Below are positions 15,043-22,246 of a stretch of 29,439 bases of DNA, in pieces. A program made the translations under genes and the position numbers. The stretch is taken from contig CAZPQQ010000039.1 of assembly GCA_964588665.1 (NCBI GenBank), positions 1 to 29,439 of the forward strand, read 5' to 3'. The DNA comes from UBA2160 sp964588665 (GTDB lineage Bacteria; Chloroflexota; Dehalococcoidia; Lucifugimonadales; UBA1123). Below the pieces are notes generated by a model. It saw only the letters and a list, made by a program, of their open reading frames with translations. It searched no databases and was not told the origin of the DNA. Every line of letters starts with the position of its first letter. Within the stretch, counting starts at the first letter, position 1.

Positions 15043-15855
15043 CTAGCGGAACGGGCCGTCTCTGGCGTCCAGGAACATTTGCAGGCCGAATTCTTGGCGG
15101 ATCTCGTTGAGCGCTTCTTTTTCGGGGACGTCGGGGGCCATCTGCTCGATCATCCGCAGCATCAGGTGATGTTCGAACGCGTCGGCGAATCCCATCTTGT
15201 CGTAGACGCCCTTGATGCTCCGTTTCATCATCTGAGTCGCGTAGGCCGGAACGTCGGCGATTCGGGACGCGGCCGCCATCGCCTCGTCCATGAGCGTCTC
15301 GGCCGGGACTACGCGGTTGACCATGTTCCACTTTTCAGCCGTGAGGGAGTCGATCGTGTCGCCGGTGTAGTAGAGCCAGTTAAGGTGTCTAAGCGGAATC
15401 ATGAACGGCAACAACACCGCGGGCGATGGGGCGACGTGTCTGATCTCCGGTTCTCCGAACGTGGCGTTTTCCGAGGCGATCACGATGTCCGCGGTCATGG
15501 CGAGAACGTTTCCGGCTGCCAGCGCGTGCCCGTTGACGGCGCTGATGGTGGGCTGACGCAAGTTCCAGAGTTTCATGATGGCTCGCGGAGCTTTGTGCGT
15601 GGCATCCCAGTTCGCGGTCGCCGGGTTGTCTTCGCCGTGATCGGTCGTCGGCGTCAGGTCGAACCCCGCGGAGAACGCCCGCCCGGCCCCGGTTACGATC
15701 AACACGTTGACGTCCTGGTCGTCTTGGACGTCGTCCAATGCCGCCGCGAACTCATCTAGGAGCAGTGCATTCAGGGCATTCATCTTTTCAGGGCGATCAA
15801 GTGTCAAAACGGCGACTCGGTCATGCTTATCGAGCTTGATTGTCGTGTACTGCAT
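15043..15855 (-). CDS. enoyl-CoA hydratase/isomerase (crotonase) family protein
   Basis: The 270-residue product matches the crotonase fold, whose members act on acyl-CoA thioesters. Visible are VAVLTLDRPEKMNALNALL, the first oxyanion-hole segment AFSAGFDL (residues about 60-67), the second segment NGHALAAGNVLAMTADIVIA (about 107-126) and FGEPEIRHVAPSPAVLLP, which holds the Glu of the catalytic loop. That last loop departs from the usual GLxPGxGG pattern, having no Gly-Gly, so the exact reaction (hydration, isomerisation, C-C cleavage) is uncertain. Start is ATG 15855, with a purine-rich GAAGAGACGAG just upstream. It converges on aspS and is divergent from the redox cluster, and there are no other beta-oxidation genes nearby. 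Confidence 0.87.
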   Translation of the reverse strand: MQYTTIKLDKHDRVAVLTLDRPEKMNALNALLLDEFAAALDDVQDDQDVNVLIVTGAGRAFSAGFDLTPTTDHGEDNPATANWDATHKAPRAIMKLWNLRQPTISAVNGHALAAGNVLAMTADIVIASENATFGEPEIRHVAPSPAVLLPFMIPLRHLNWLYYTGDTIDSLTAEKWNMVNRVVPAETLMDEAMAAASRIADVPAYATQMMKRSIKGVYDKMGFADAFEHHLMLRMIEQMAPDVPEKEALNEIRQEFGLQMFLDARDGPFR

Positions 15856-15948
15856 CTCGTCTCTTCCATGCGCCCGAATCGCTGCCAGCGGGCAGAGGTC
15901 GGGCGCCGATTGCTGACCGGGCTGACTCCATTGTGGCGGCTAAGGGCG

Positions 15949-15959
15949 TATGATATCAT
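15949..15959. promoter_or_regulatory. palindromic -10-like site in the divergent gap
   Basis: ATGATATCAT (15950-15959) is a perfect 10-bp palindrome in the gap between the divergent crotonase gene and nuoE-like gene. TATGAT (15949-15954) reads as a -10 box towards nuoE, but no good -35 is placed 16-18 bases upstream. Confidence 0.25.
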
Positions 15960-15995
15960 TGTGACCGATTTCGCAGACCCACGAGGTATGCCCTT

Positions 15996-16475
15996 TTGCC
16001 CTCACTGAGCGACGATAACAGAACGCGGCTTCTTAAGGCCATCACCGATCAGCGTAGGCCCACTGTCACTGTCCTCTCGTCGTTGCTGGCCGCTCAGGAC
16101 GAACTCGGTTATCTCCCTGACGAAGCCATCAACGAGGTGGCAATGCTGATGGACACAACCATCAACGAAGTCTGGGGAGTGGCTTCCTTCTACACCAACT
16201 TCAGATTTACGCCGCCCGGAAAGCATGCGGTCGAGGTCTGTTGGGGCCCGACGTGTCACCTTCAGGGCGCCGCGTGGATCCTCCAGCGCGTGCTGGGTCA
16301 GTTGGGCCTGGAGGGCGAAGGCGAAACCGCTTCCGGCGACGTTTCTTTCAAATTCAACACCTGTCTGGGCGCTTGCTCGCAAGCGCCTGTCATGAGCGTC
16401 GATCATCATCTGACAGGCAGGCTCTCCCCTGATTCCGCCGCCGATAAGATTCAGGAGCTTCTACAACCGAGCTGA
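15996..16475 (+). CDS. nuoE: NuoE-like [2Fe-2S] thioredoxin-fold subunit
   Basis: The 159-residue product is a NuoE/HydC/FdsG-type subunit, which carries one [2Fe-2S] cluster and passes electrons to or from the flavin subunit. After a helical N-terminus (LAAQDELGYLPDEAINEVAM, then WGVASFYTNF at about 60-69) come the cluster ligands Cys 82 and Cys 87 in VCWGPTCHLQGA and Cys 123 and Cys 127 in NTCLGACSQAPVM. The length is typical. Start is TTG 15996 with ACGAGG nine bases upstream; an out-of-frame ATG at 15988 opens a six-codon minicistron (ATG to TGA 16006-16008) across the start. The NuoF-like gene follows after 150 bases, so the two proteins very probably form a diaphorase module. Confidence 0.92.
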   Translation: MPSLSDDNRTRLLKAITDQRRPTVTVLSSLLAAQDELGYLPDEAINEVAMLMDTTINEVWGVASFYTNFRFTPPGKHAVEVCWGPTCHLQGAAWILQRVLGQLGLEGEGETASGDVSFKFNTCLGACSQAPVMSVDHHLTGRLSPDSAADKIQELLQPS

Positions 16476-16527
16476 TCACAACGTCTCATGGCTGCGTCGA
16501 GGGAACTTCGAAAGCCCTCGTCGACAG

Positions 16528-16562
16528 TCCGGGAAAACATTTGGGTAAGGTGAGGTCCCGGA
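16528..16562 (+). promoter_or_regulatory. inverted repeat between nuoE-like and nuoF-like genes
   Basis: TCCGGGA (16528-16534) and TCCCGGA (16556-16562) form a perfect 7-bp inverted repeat with a 21-base interval in the 150-base gap. It may be a processing or stabilising hairpin in the polycistronic mRNA. No promoter is evident in the gap. Confidence 0.25.
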
Positions 16563-16625
16563 TTTCACCGCAACCGCTAAAACCAAACCTTCCGTTCCGG
16601 CAAGAACCGAACGCCCAGAGGCAGG

Positions 16626-18374
16626 ATGCCAACCTACCAAGAGATCAAGAAGACCGCTGACGACAGATGGCAGCGGCTAACGTCAGGTGAACGTCCCTGG
16701 ATAAGGGTCGGAACCGCGCTGTGCGGACACGCGGCGGGCGCCTACCAGGTCATCGACGCCCTCAACACCGAGCTGCGCAACCGCGACATTCATGCGATCG
16801 TCGACGAGGTCGGCTGCTTAGGTTTGTGCTACGCCGAACCCCTGATCGACATCCAAAAGCCAGGCGACTCCAGGCTGTTCTTCAACAACGTCTCACCGGA
16901 CGACGTGCCACAGATCATCGAGTCCTATCTCGTGGACGATGTCGTTCCCACCGACCGAGCAATGGCATACCTCGGTGAAACGCCGATCGAGGGTGTTCCC
17001 GACCTGAATGACTCGCCGCGGATGCTGCCTCAGCTACGGATCGCGCTGCGCAACGCGGGGCACACTGCCCCGGGCGACATCTACCAGTACATCGCCCAAG
17101 GCGGTTACGCCGCAATCGACAAAGCGATCAGGGAGATGCAACCGGACGAGGTCATCAAAGAGGTCACGGACTCAGGACTCCGAGGCCGAGGCGGCGCCGC
17201 ATTCCCGGCCGGGGTCAAGTGGAGTTTCATGGTTCGGGCGCCCGGGCCGCCAAAGTACATCCTCGCCAACTGCGAAGAGGGCGACCCCGGAGCGTACAAC
17301 GACAAAGGGATCCTGGAAAGCGACCCCCATACGCTTCTCGAAGGCCTGCTCATCGCCGGATTCGCCGCGGGGGCGTCCAACGGCATCGTATTCATCCGAC
17401 ACGGCCACGACGGTCCCATCGACCGCACGGAGAAGGCCATCGAGCAGGCATACGAGCTTGGCTTGATCGGCAAGAACATCCTCGGGTCTGAGTTCAGCTT
17501 CGAAATCGAAGTGGCCCTCACCGGCGAGTCCTACGTAGCCGGCGAAGAGACGGCGCTCATGGAAGCCATCGAAGGGCATCGCTCCCAGCCTCGATTCCGT
17601 CCCCCTTTCCCCGCGGCGTTCGGAGTCTGGGGCAAGCCGTCCACCATTAACAACGTGAAGACCCTGTCCTATGCTCCAGAGATAATCAACAAAGGGGCCG
17701 AGTGGTTTTCGTCCATCGGCGTCAACCGAAGCACCGGCACCGCCATTCTCTGCCTGAGCGGAGACATCACTTACCCCGGATTGTACGAAGTTCCGCTGGG
17801 CCTGACCTTGGACGAGGTCGTCAACGACCTCGGAGGGGGCGTGCCCAACGGGAAAAGCCTCAAGCTGCTGCAGACCGGCGGTCCTCTGGGCGGCGTGCTG
17901 TCCGAGGAGAGCATGTCGGTTCACCTGGATTTCGACGAGATGAGGGCCGCGGGAGCGATCCTCGGGTCCGGCGGGATCATCGTCGGAAACGAAGACGTCT
18001 GCGCCGTCGACTTGACCCGAATCTTGGTGACTTTCTGCCAGTATGAATCCTGCGGGAAGTGCTTCCCGTGCAGGCTCGGAATGGAGCACATGCTGGAGAT
18101 CACGGAGCGAATCGCCCGCTGCGACAGCCGGCCAGGCGACATGGAGTTGCTGCGCAGCGTCGGGGCCACCGTGGAGTCCGGGTCCCTGTGCGGCCATGGC
18201 CAACTGGGATTCGGACCGATCAGGTCGGCGATCACCCACTTCGAAGCAGATTTCACGGCCCATATCGAAGAAGGCAGGTGCCCCACCGGAAGCTGCCTCG
18301 GGCCAAAGCTGGCGCCGGTGAACACGAGGCCCTACGCCGCCGATTTCACACCTGGAGACAACAATGGCAGATGA
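16626..18374 (+). CDS. nuoF: NuoF-like NAD(P)H/FMN diaphorase subunit
   Basis: The 582-residue product carries FMN and NADH sites and a [4Fe-4S] cluster. The N-terminal 120 residues are a thioredoxin-like ferredoxin domain (ALCGHAAGA, Cys 33; VGCLGLCYAEP, Cys 64 and Cys 68); only three cysteines are visible there, so the cluster may be incomplete. The flavin/NADH core has GLRGRGGAAFPAGVKW (185-199), ANCEEGDPGAYND and GEETALMEAIEG (307-318), followed by the SLBB region and SCGKCFPCRLG (Cys 476, 479, 482) with Cys 522. The C-terminus has His 546 and RCPTGSC (Cys 552, 557), like the zinc motif of HydB-type subunits, but the gene ends without the 2x[4Fe-4S] ferredoxin domain those proteins carry. 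It overlaps the next gene by 11 bases, suggesting coupled translation. Confidence 0.93.
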   Translation: MPTYQEIKKTADDRWQRLTSGERPWIRVGTALCGHAAGAYQVIDALNTELRNRDIHAIVDEVGCLGLCYAEPLIDIQKPGDSRLFFNNVSPDDVPQIIESYLVDDVVPTDRAMAYLGETPIEGVPDLNDSPRMLPQLRIALRNAGHTAPGDIYQYIAQGGYAAIDKAIREMQPDEVIKEVTDSGLRGRGGAAFPAGVKWSFMVRAPGPPKYILANCEEGDPGAYNDKGILESDPHTLLEGLLIAGFAAGASNGIVFIRHGHDGPIDRTEKAIEQAYELGLIGKNILGSEFSFEIEVALTGESYVAGEETALMEAIEGHRSQPRFRPPFPAAFGVWGKPSTINNVKTLSYAPEIINKGAEWFSSIGVNRSTGTAILCLSGDITYPGLYEVPLGLTLDEVVNDLGGGVPNGKSLKLLQTGGPLGGVLSEESMSVHLDFDEMRAAGAILGSGGIIVGNEDVCAVDLTRILVTFCQYESCGKCFPCRLGMEHMLEITERIARCDSRPGDMELLRSVGATVESGSLCGHGQLGFGPIRSAITHFEADFTAHIEEGRCPTGSCLGPKLAPVNTRPYAADFTPGDNNGR

Positions 18375-21126
18375 GATCACGCTGAAGATTGACGGCCAAG
18401 AGGTCAAGACTCAGCCTGGCAAGATGATCATTCAGGCAGCGATGGATGCCGGAATGTACATTCCCTACCTCTGCTACTACCCTGGAATGAAGCCCTACGG
18501 CGCCTGCCGGATGTGCGTCGTGGAAATCGAGGGCGGGCCTCCGGGGATGCCCGCGTCGTGCACGACTCCAGCCGCCGACGGCATGGAAGTGACGACCCAT
18601 TCTCCGAAAGTCGACGGCTTGAGAGAGGGCGTCATGGACCTGCTCCTCTCCGAGCACCCCCACGGTTGTCTGAACTGTCACCGCATCGATCTCTGCGGCC
18701 CTTCCGATGTTTGCCTCCGCCACGTCTCCGTCAAAGACCGGTGCGTCACGTGCCCGAAGAACGAGCGCTGCGAGCTCAAAGACACGGTGCGCTATCTTCA
18801 GATGGAGATGGACACGCCGCTAACGTACAACAACAGACACCTCCCACTCAAAGTCAAAGACCCGTATTGGGACATGGACATGAACCTTTGCATCGTCTGC
18901 GTGCGGTGCGTACGGGTGTGCAGCGAAATGCGAGGCGACACTGCCCTAACGCTGCAGGAGAGGTCCGGGCGCAGCCTGATCGGAACCTCCCAGGGAACCT
19001 CGCTGTTGGAGTCCGGCTGCGAGTTCTGCGGCGCCTGCATCGACGTGTGCCCGACGGGCGCGCTGGTCGAGCGCGACAACAAGTGGGAAAAGGCCGCCAC
19101 TCGACACACGACGACTTGCCCTCACTGCCCAGTTGGCTGTCAGATGACGCTGGAAGTCGACGGCAAGAACCGACTCATCCGGTCGACACCGGACCGACAT
19201 GCTGCGGCCAACCAGGGACAGGGCTGTTTCAAGGGCAAATTCGGCCTGGACTTCGTGAACCGCGACGACCGGTTGAAGACGCCAATGATTCGCCGCGACG
19301 GCCAACTTCAGGAGGCCTCGTGGCCGGAAGCCCTGGACCTGATCGCGGAACGGCTGTCGCCGTTCAAGAACGGCGGCTACGCCTTTCTCGCATCGCCGAG
19401 GGGCACCAACGAGGACAGCTACATCGCCCAGAAATTCGCACGAACCGTGATGGATTCCAACAACGTCGACGTCTCGTCCAACACGCGCCCTGAGCTGGTT
19501 CGCCCACTCCAAGAGCAACTCGGCCACCCGGCCGCAACCAACTCGATATGGGAGTTGGAAGACGCCGCCCGCTTCCTCGTCGTGTCGTCGAATATGACCG
19601 AAGAGCAAAACGTCGCTGCGGTCCCGGTCAAGAAAGCAGTCAACCAAGGGACGGCCAAGTTGATTGTCATCGACCAACGAGAAACCGAGCTCGCACGGCA
19701 CGCCGCAGTCTGGCTCAAGCCGAAACCCGGCAGCGAACCGACGCTGATCGGCGGAATCATCCGGGTGATCTTGGACGAGTCGCTGGACGACCACGACTTC
19801 ATGGCTGATTCGTGCGACAACACCAGCGGATTCCGCAACTCGATCTGGGGATTCGATCTCATACAGGTGGAACGCGTCACCGGAGTGCCTCAGGCCGAGA
19901 TCCAAAGCGCAGCCAGGGAGTTCGCGGCGGGCAAGCCCGCGGCCATTCTCTACGCTCTTGAGACTCTACCCAAAGAGGAGCGCGAAGAGTGCGTCCGATC
20001 TCTGATCAACCTGGCGCTGGTGACGGGCAATCTGGGCCGGCCTTCGTCCGGACTCGTTCCGCTGACCACGGGCGCCAACGACCAAGGCTCATTGGACGTT
20101 GGTTGTGCGCCCGACATGCTGCCCGGCCATCAGCCAGTGTCTTCCGACGCCGCCCGGTACGCCGTGGGCGAAGCGTGGAACGCGACGTTGCCGTCAGAAC
20201 CGGGCATCGGCGCGGTGGGACTTGCCGCGGCGATCCGAAGCGGCGAAGTGGAAGCGGTCCAGGTCGTCGGGAACAACCCCGATTTTTCCAACGGAGTGCT
20301 GGACCGTCTGGGCGAGGCGATGCGCGGACTGGATTTCCTCGTCGTCCACGACGCGTTCGCCAGTGAACTGACCGAAATTGCCGATGTCGTCCTGCCGTCG
20401 ATGACCTTCGCCGAACGGCGCGGAACGTACACGAATTTGGAGCGCCGCGTACAACTGCTCAGGCCGGCGCTGGGAGCCAGGGGCGACGAAGAAGCCGATT
20501 GGCGCATCCTCTGCCAGGTTGCTGCACGCATGGGGGCCGACGGGTTCGACTTCCAAGACGAGGACCAAATATTCGACGAAATCAACAGCCTCGTCTCCGT
20601 CTACGGCGGGATGTCCTACGACCGACTGCAACAGGGCGGCCTTCAGTGGCCCTGCCTGGCAGCCGACACGGCGGACACGCCGCACCTCTACGCCGAGAGT
20701 CTGGCGTCGAGGAAAGCAACACTTGTAGACATGACTTTGTCCGAGCCGACGGAACACGACAATGCCGAGTATCCGCTGTTGCTGGCCCACGGGAGGGTCT
20801 TAAACCAGTCTGAAGTTGAAATGGAAATCATCGAGAAGGGCCGGATGAACACCGTGAGCCGTCAAGAGACGATCCAGTTTCATCCTGCCGACGCATCGGC
20901 GCTGGGCATTTCCGTGGGCGACCAAGTAGCGATCGAGACAGCCCACGAAGCTTTCTCGGGCATCGCTGCGGTCACGGGAACGCAATCTGGGATAGTCAAC
21001 CTGACAACGCTGTTCGGCCAGCTCATATACGAACTGGAGCACAGCGGCGATCCCGACCCGATGTTGAACGCTCCCAAGCTGCCGCTTGCGCCTGCCCGAA
21101 TCGTCAAGGCGGCTGCCGGCGACTGA
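18364..21126 (+). CDS. FdhA/NuoG-like iron-sulfur protein lacking the FDH active-site Cys/Sec
   Basis: The 920-residue product combines an N-terminal [2Fe-2S] domain (Cys 37, 48, 51, 66), a His-Cys region (HPHGCLNC, 98-105) with an unusual added loop holding Cys 111, 117, 127, 130 and 136, two ferredoxin clusters (Cys 176, 179, 182, 186 and 219, 222, 225, 229), a further [4Fe-4S] site (Cys 252, 255, 259, 288) and a molybdopterin-oxidoreductase fold. FDH-like landmarks remain: KFARTVMDSNNVD, LINLALVTGNLGRPSSG, TGANDQGSLDVG, ADVVLPSMTFAERRGTYTN. After NNVD, where formate dehydrogenases have the Sec/Cys-His pair, it reads VSSNTRPELV, with no Cys or His. The C-terminal TGRVLYHWHT-type motif is also altered (HGRVLNQSEVEME). 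It may be a NuoG-like electron conduit or act on another substrate. The start, ATG 18364, has GGAG upstream and lies inside the previous gene. Confidence 0.88.
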   Translation: MADEITLKIDGQEVKTQPGKMIIQAAMDAGMYIPYLCYYPGMKPYGACRMCVVEIEGGPPGMPASCTTPAADGMEVTTHSPKVDGLREGVMDLLLSEHPHGCLNCHRIDLCGPSDVCLRHVSVKDRCVTCPKNERCELKDTVRYLQMEMDTPLTYNNRHLPLKVKDPYWDMDMNLCIVCVRCVRVCSEMRGDTALTLQERSGRSLIGTSQGTSLLESGCEFCGACIDVCPTGALVERDNKWEKAATRHTTTCPHCPVGCQMTLEVDGKNRLIRSTPDRHAAANQGQGCFKGKFGLDFVNRDDRLKTPMIRRDGQLQEASWPEALDLIAERLSPFKNGGYAFLASPRGTNEDSYIAQKFARTVMDSNNVDVSSNTRPELVRPLQEQLGHPAATNSIWELEDAARFLVVSSNMTEEQNVAAVPVKKAVNQGTAKLIVIDQRETELARHAAVWLKPKPGSEPTLIGGIIRVILDESLDDHDFMADSCDNTSGFRNSIWGFDLIQVERVTGVPQAEIQSAAREFAAGKPAAILYALETLPKEEREECVRSLINLALVTGNLGRPSSGLVPLTTGANDQGSLDVGCAPDMLPGHQPVSSDAARYAVGEAWNATLPSEPGIGAVGLAAAIRSGEVEAVQVVGNNPDFSNGVLDRLGEAMRGLDFLVVHDAFASELTEIADVVLPSMTFAERRGTYTNLERRVQLLRPALGARGDEEADWRILCQVAARMGADGFDFQDEDQIFDEINSLVSVYGGMSYDRLQQGGLQWPCLAADTADTPHLYAESLASRKATLVDMTLSEPTEHDNAEYPLLLAHGRVLNQSEVEMEIIEKGRMNTVSRQETIQFHPADASALGISVGDQVAIETAHEAFSGIAAVTGTQSGIVNLTTLFGQLIYELEHSGDPDPMLNAPKLPLAPARIVKAAAGD

Positions 21127-21206
21127 TCCGGGCTTGCCCCATTGCGATCTCGCCCCGACTTGGCTCGGGTTCTCTTGATCGCGCACAGCATCCGACTGAT
21201 GTGTAG

Positions 21207-21251
21207 TTTCGTCATGCGTGGTCCACAATATGTGAAAGGCGTGTGACGAAA
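21207..21251. promoter_or_regulatory. 8-bp inverted repeat upstream of the flavoprotein gene
   Basis: TTTCGTCA (21207-21214) and TGACGAAA (21244-21251) are exact inverted copies with a 29-base interval in the 215-base gap before the reductase gene. They could be paired operator half-sites or a long-loop hairpin. A TTGACG (21254-21259) follows, without a well-placed -10 box. Confidence 0.3.
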
Positions 21252-21341
21252 TCTTGACGCAACGAAAATTGAGAGGCGCCGCCCTTGTATGGACGGGATG
21301 CGCCTGGCATCATTATACGAGTCACCGCCTAGGAGGTATGT

Positions 21342-22088
21342 TTGACAACCGAACCGAGACCGGCACGGCCGATCCTGGCCAACACGACCGTGCTGAAACG
21401 ACTGGAGATCTCCTCCGACCTTTGGCTGATGTGGGTTGCCAAGCCCGAGGGATACGACTTCAAAGCCGGCCAGTACTGCACCCTGGGCGTCGACGGAATC
21501 GAACGAGCGTACTCGATTGTTTCGGCCCCATTCGAAGACACACTAGAGCTGTTCATTGAATTAGTGCCTCCCCCGGACGGAAACTTGACCCCGTTGCTTC
21601 ACCGTCTGAAGACCGGCGACAAAATCAGCATCCGCCCTCGCGCCAAAGGCATCTTCACTTTCGACCCCACTCAGCCGGTGCAGGTGTTCGTCGCCACGGT
21701 GACCGGCGTCGTGCCGTACGTCAGCATCCTGCGACAGTACCTGTACGACGGAACCCGAGGGCACCGTTTCTACTTGCTCTTCGGAGCCAATTACACGGAC
21801 GAATTGGGCTACGACGACGAACTCAGACGAATCGCGGCCGCGTTCCCGGACCTCCTCACTTTCGTCCCGACCATCTCGAGGCCCAACGAGGGGCGAAACG
21901 CCCACTGGCAAGGCGAAACCGGCCGCGTCAACACCATCGTCGAGAAGTATCTCACCCAATGGAACCTGGCGCCCGAGGACACGCTCGTTTACGCCTGCGG
22001 CAATCCGAGCATGATCGAGGACGTCAAAGAACGGGTGATGCCTCGCGGGTTCGATGTCCACGAAGAGCGCTTCTGGAAGGACGACTGA
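21342..22088 (+). CDS. ferredoxin-NADP reductase-like FAD oxidoreductase
   Basis: The 248-residue product has the FNR two-domain fold, which moves electrons between NADP(H) and ferredoxin or flavodoxin. The FAD domain holds FKAGQYCTLG and the signature RAYSIVSAP (about residues 50-58). The NADP domain holds ATVTGVVPYVSILRQYLYDG (a variant of ATGTGIAPF), LLFGANYTDELGYDDEL, FVPTISRP with the Arg expected near the 2'-phosphate, and YACGNPSMIEDVKE, ending EERFWKDD with an aromatic near the C-terminus as in bacterial Fpr. Start is TTG 21342, with AGGAGGT ending five bases upstream. ATG 21338 is better spaced but out of frame with the homologous protein. The gene follows the large redox subunit by 215 bases and is closed by a strong terminator, so it probably belongs to the cluster. 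Confidence 0.9.
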   Translation: MTTEPRPARPILANTTVLKRLEISSDLWLMWVAKPEGYDFKAGQYCTLGVDGIERAYSIVSAPFEDTLELFIELVPPPDGNLTPLLHRLKTGDKISIRPRAKGIFTFDPTQPVQVFVATVTGVVPYVSILRQYLYDGTRGHRFYLLFGANYTDELGYDDELRRIAAAFPDLLTFVPTISRPNEGRNAHWQGETGRVNTIVEKYLTQWNLAPEDTLVYACGNPSMIEDVKERVMPRGFDVHEERFWKDD

Positions 22089-22116
22089 GCCGGACGGCAG
22101 TCATCCGAGTATATTC

Positions 22117-22142
22117 AGGGCCCGTCCAGCACGGGCCCTTTT
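22117..22142 (+). terminator. intrinsic terminator closing the redox cluster
   Basis: AGGGCCCGT (22117-22125) pairs perfectly with ACGGGCCCT (22131-22139) over a five-base loop and is followed by TTTTCATTT. It lies 29 bases after the reductase stop and is the clearest rho-independent terminator in the window. Confidence 0.87.
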
Positions 22143-22213
22143 CATTTCTCGGGGCGCCCGATCGTCTGCGACCGCTTCCGACTGAGTTCATGCGTCGCCC
22201 ACGGCGCGTAACA

Positions 22214-22222
22214 TGGTATCAT
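22214..22222 (+). promoter_or_regulatory. possible extended -10 promoter of mutS
   Basis: TGGTATCAT (22214-22222) has the TGn extension plus TATCAT, four to five matches to TATAAT. No -35 box is evident, and the transcript would start about 18 bases before the mutS ATG. A promoter is needed here because the strong terminator lies just upstream. Confidence 0.3.
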
Positions 22223-22246
22223 CGGGAACCACCGAGGCCCGACCAC

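Noticed and set aside
17172..18407. 411-codon open frame on the minus strand, opposite the NuoF-like gene
   Set aside because: It lies antisense to a protein with clear cofactor motifs, and its translation has the His/Arg/Gly-rich character of a reverse-frame shadow in high-GC DNA.
18364..21126. Straightforward call as formate dehydrogenase
   Set aside because: The Cys/Sec-His pair and the C-terminal HWHT-type motif are missing, and no in-frame TGA suggests selenocysteine.
21338..21559. ATG 21338 after AGGAGGT as a gene start
   Set aside because: This frame encodes no recognisable protein, whereas TTG 21342 opens the full FNR-like protein using the same ribosome-binding sequence.
21959..22246. 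N-terminal extension of mutS to 21959
   Set aside because: It would overlap the reductase gene and cross its terminator; homologous sequence begins at ATG 22247.
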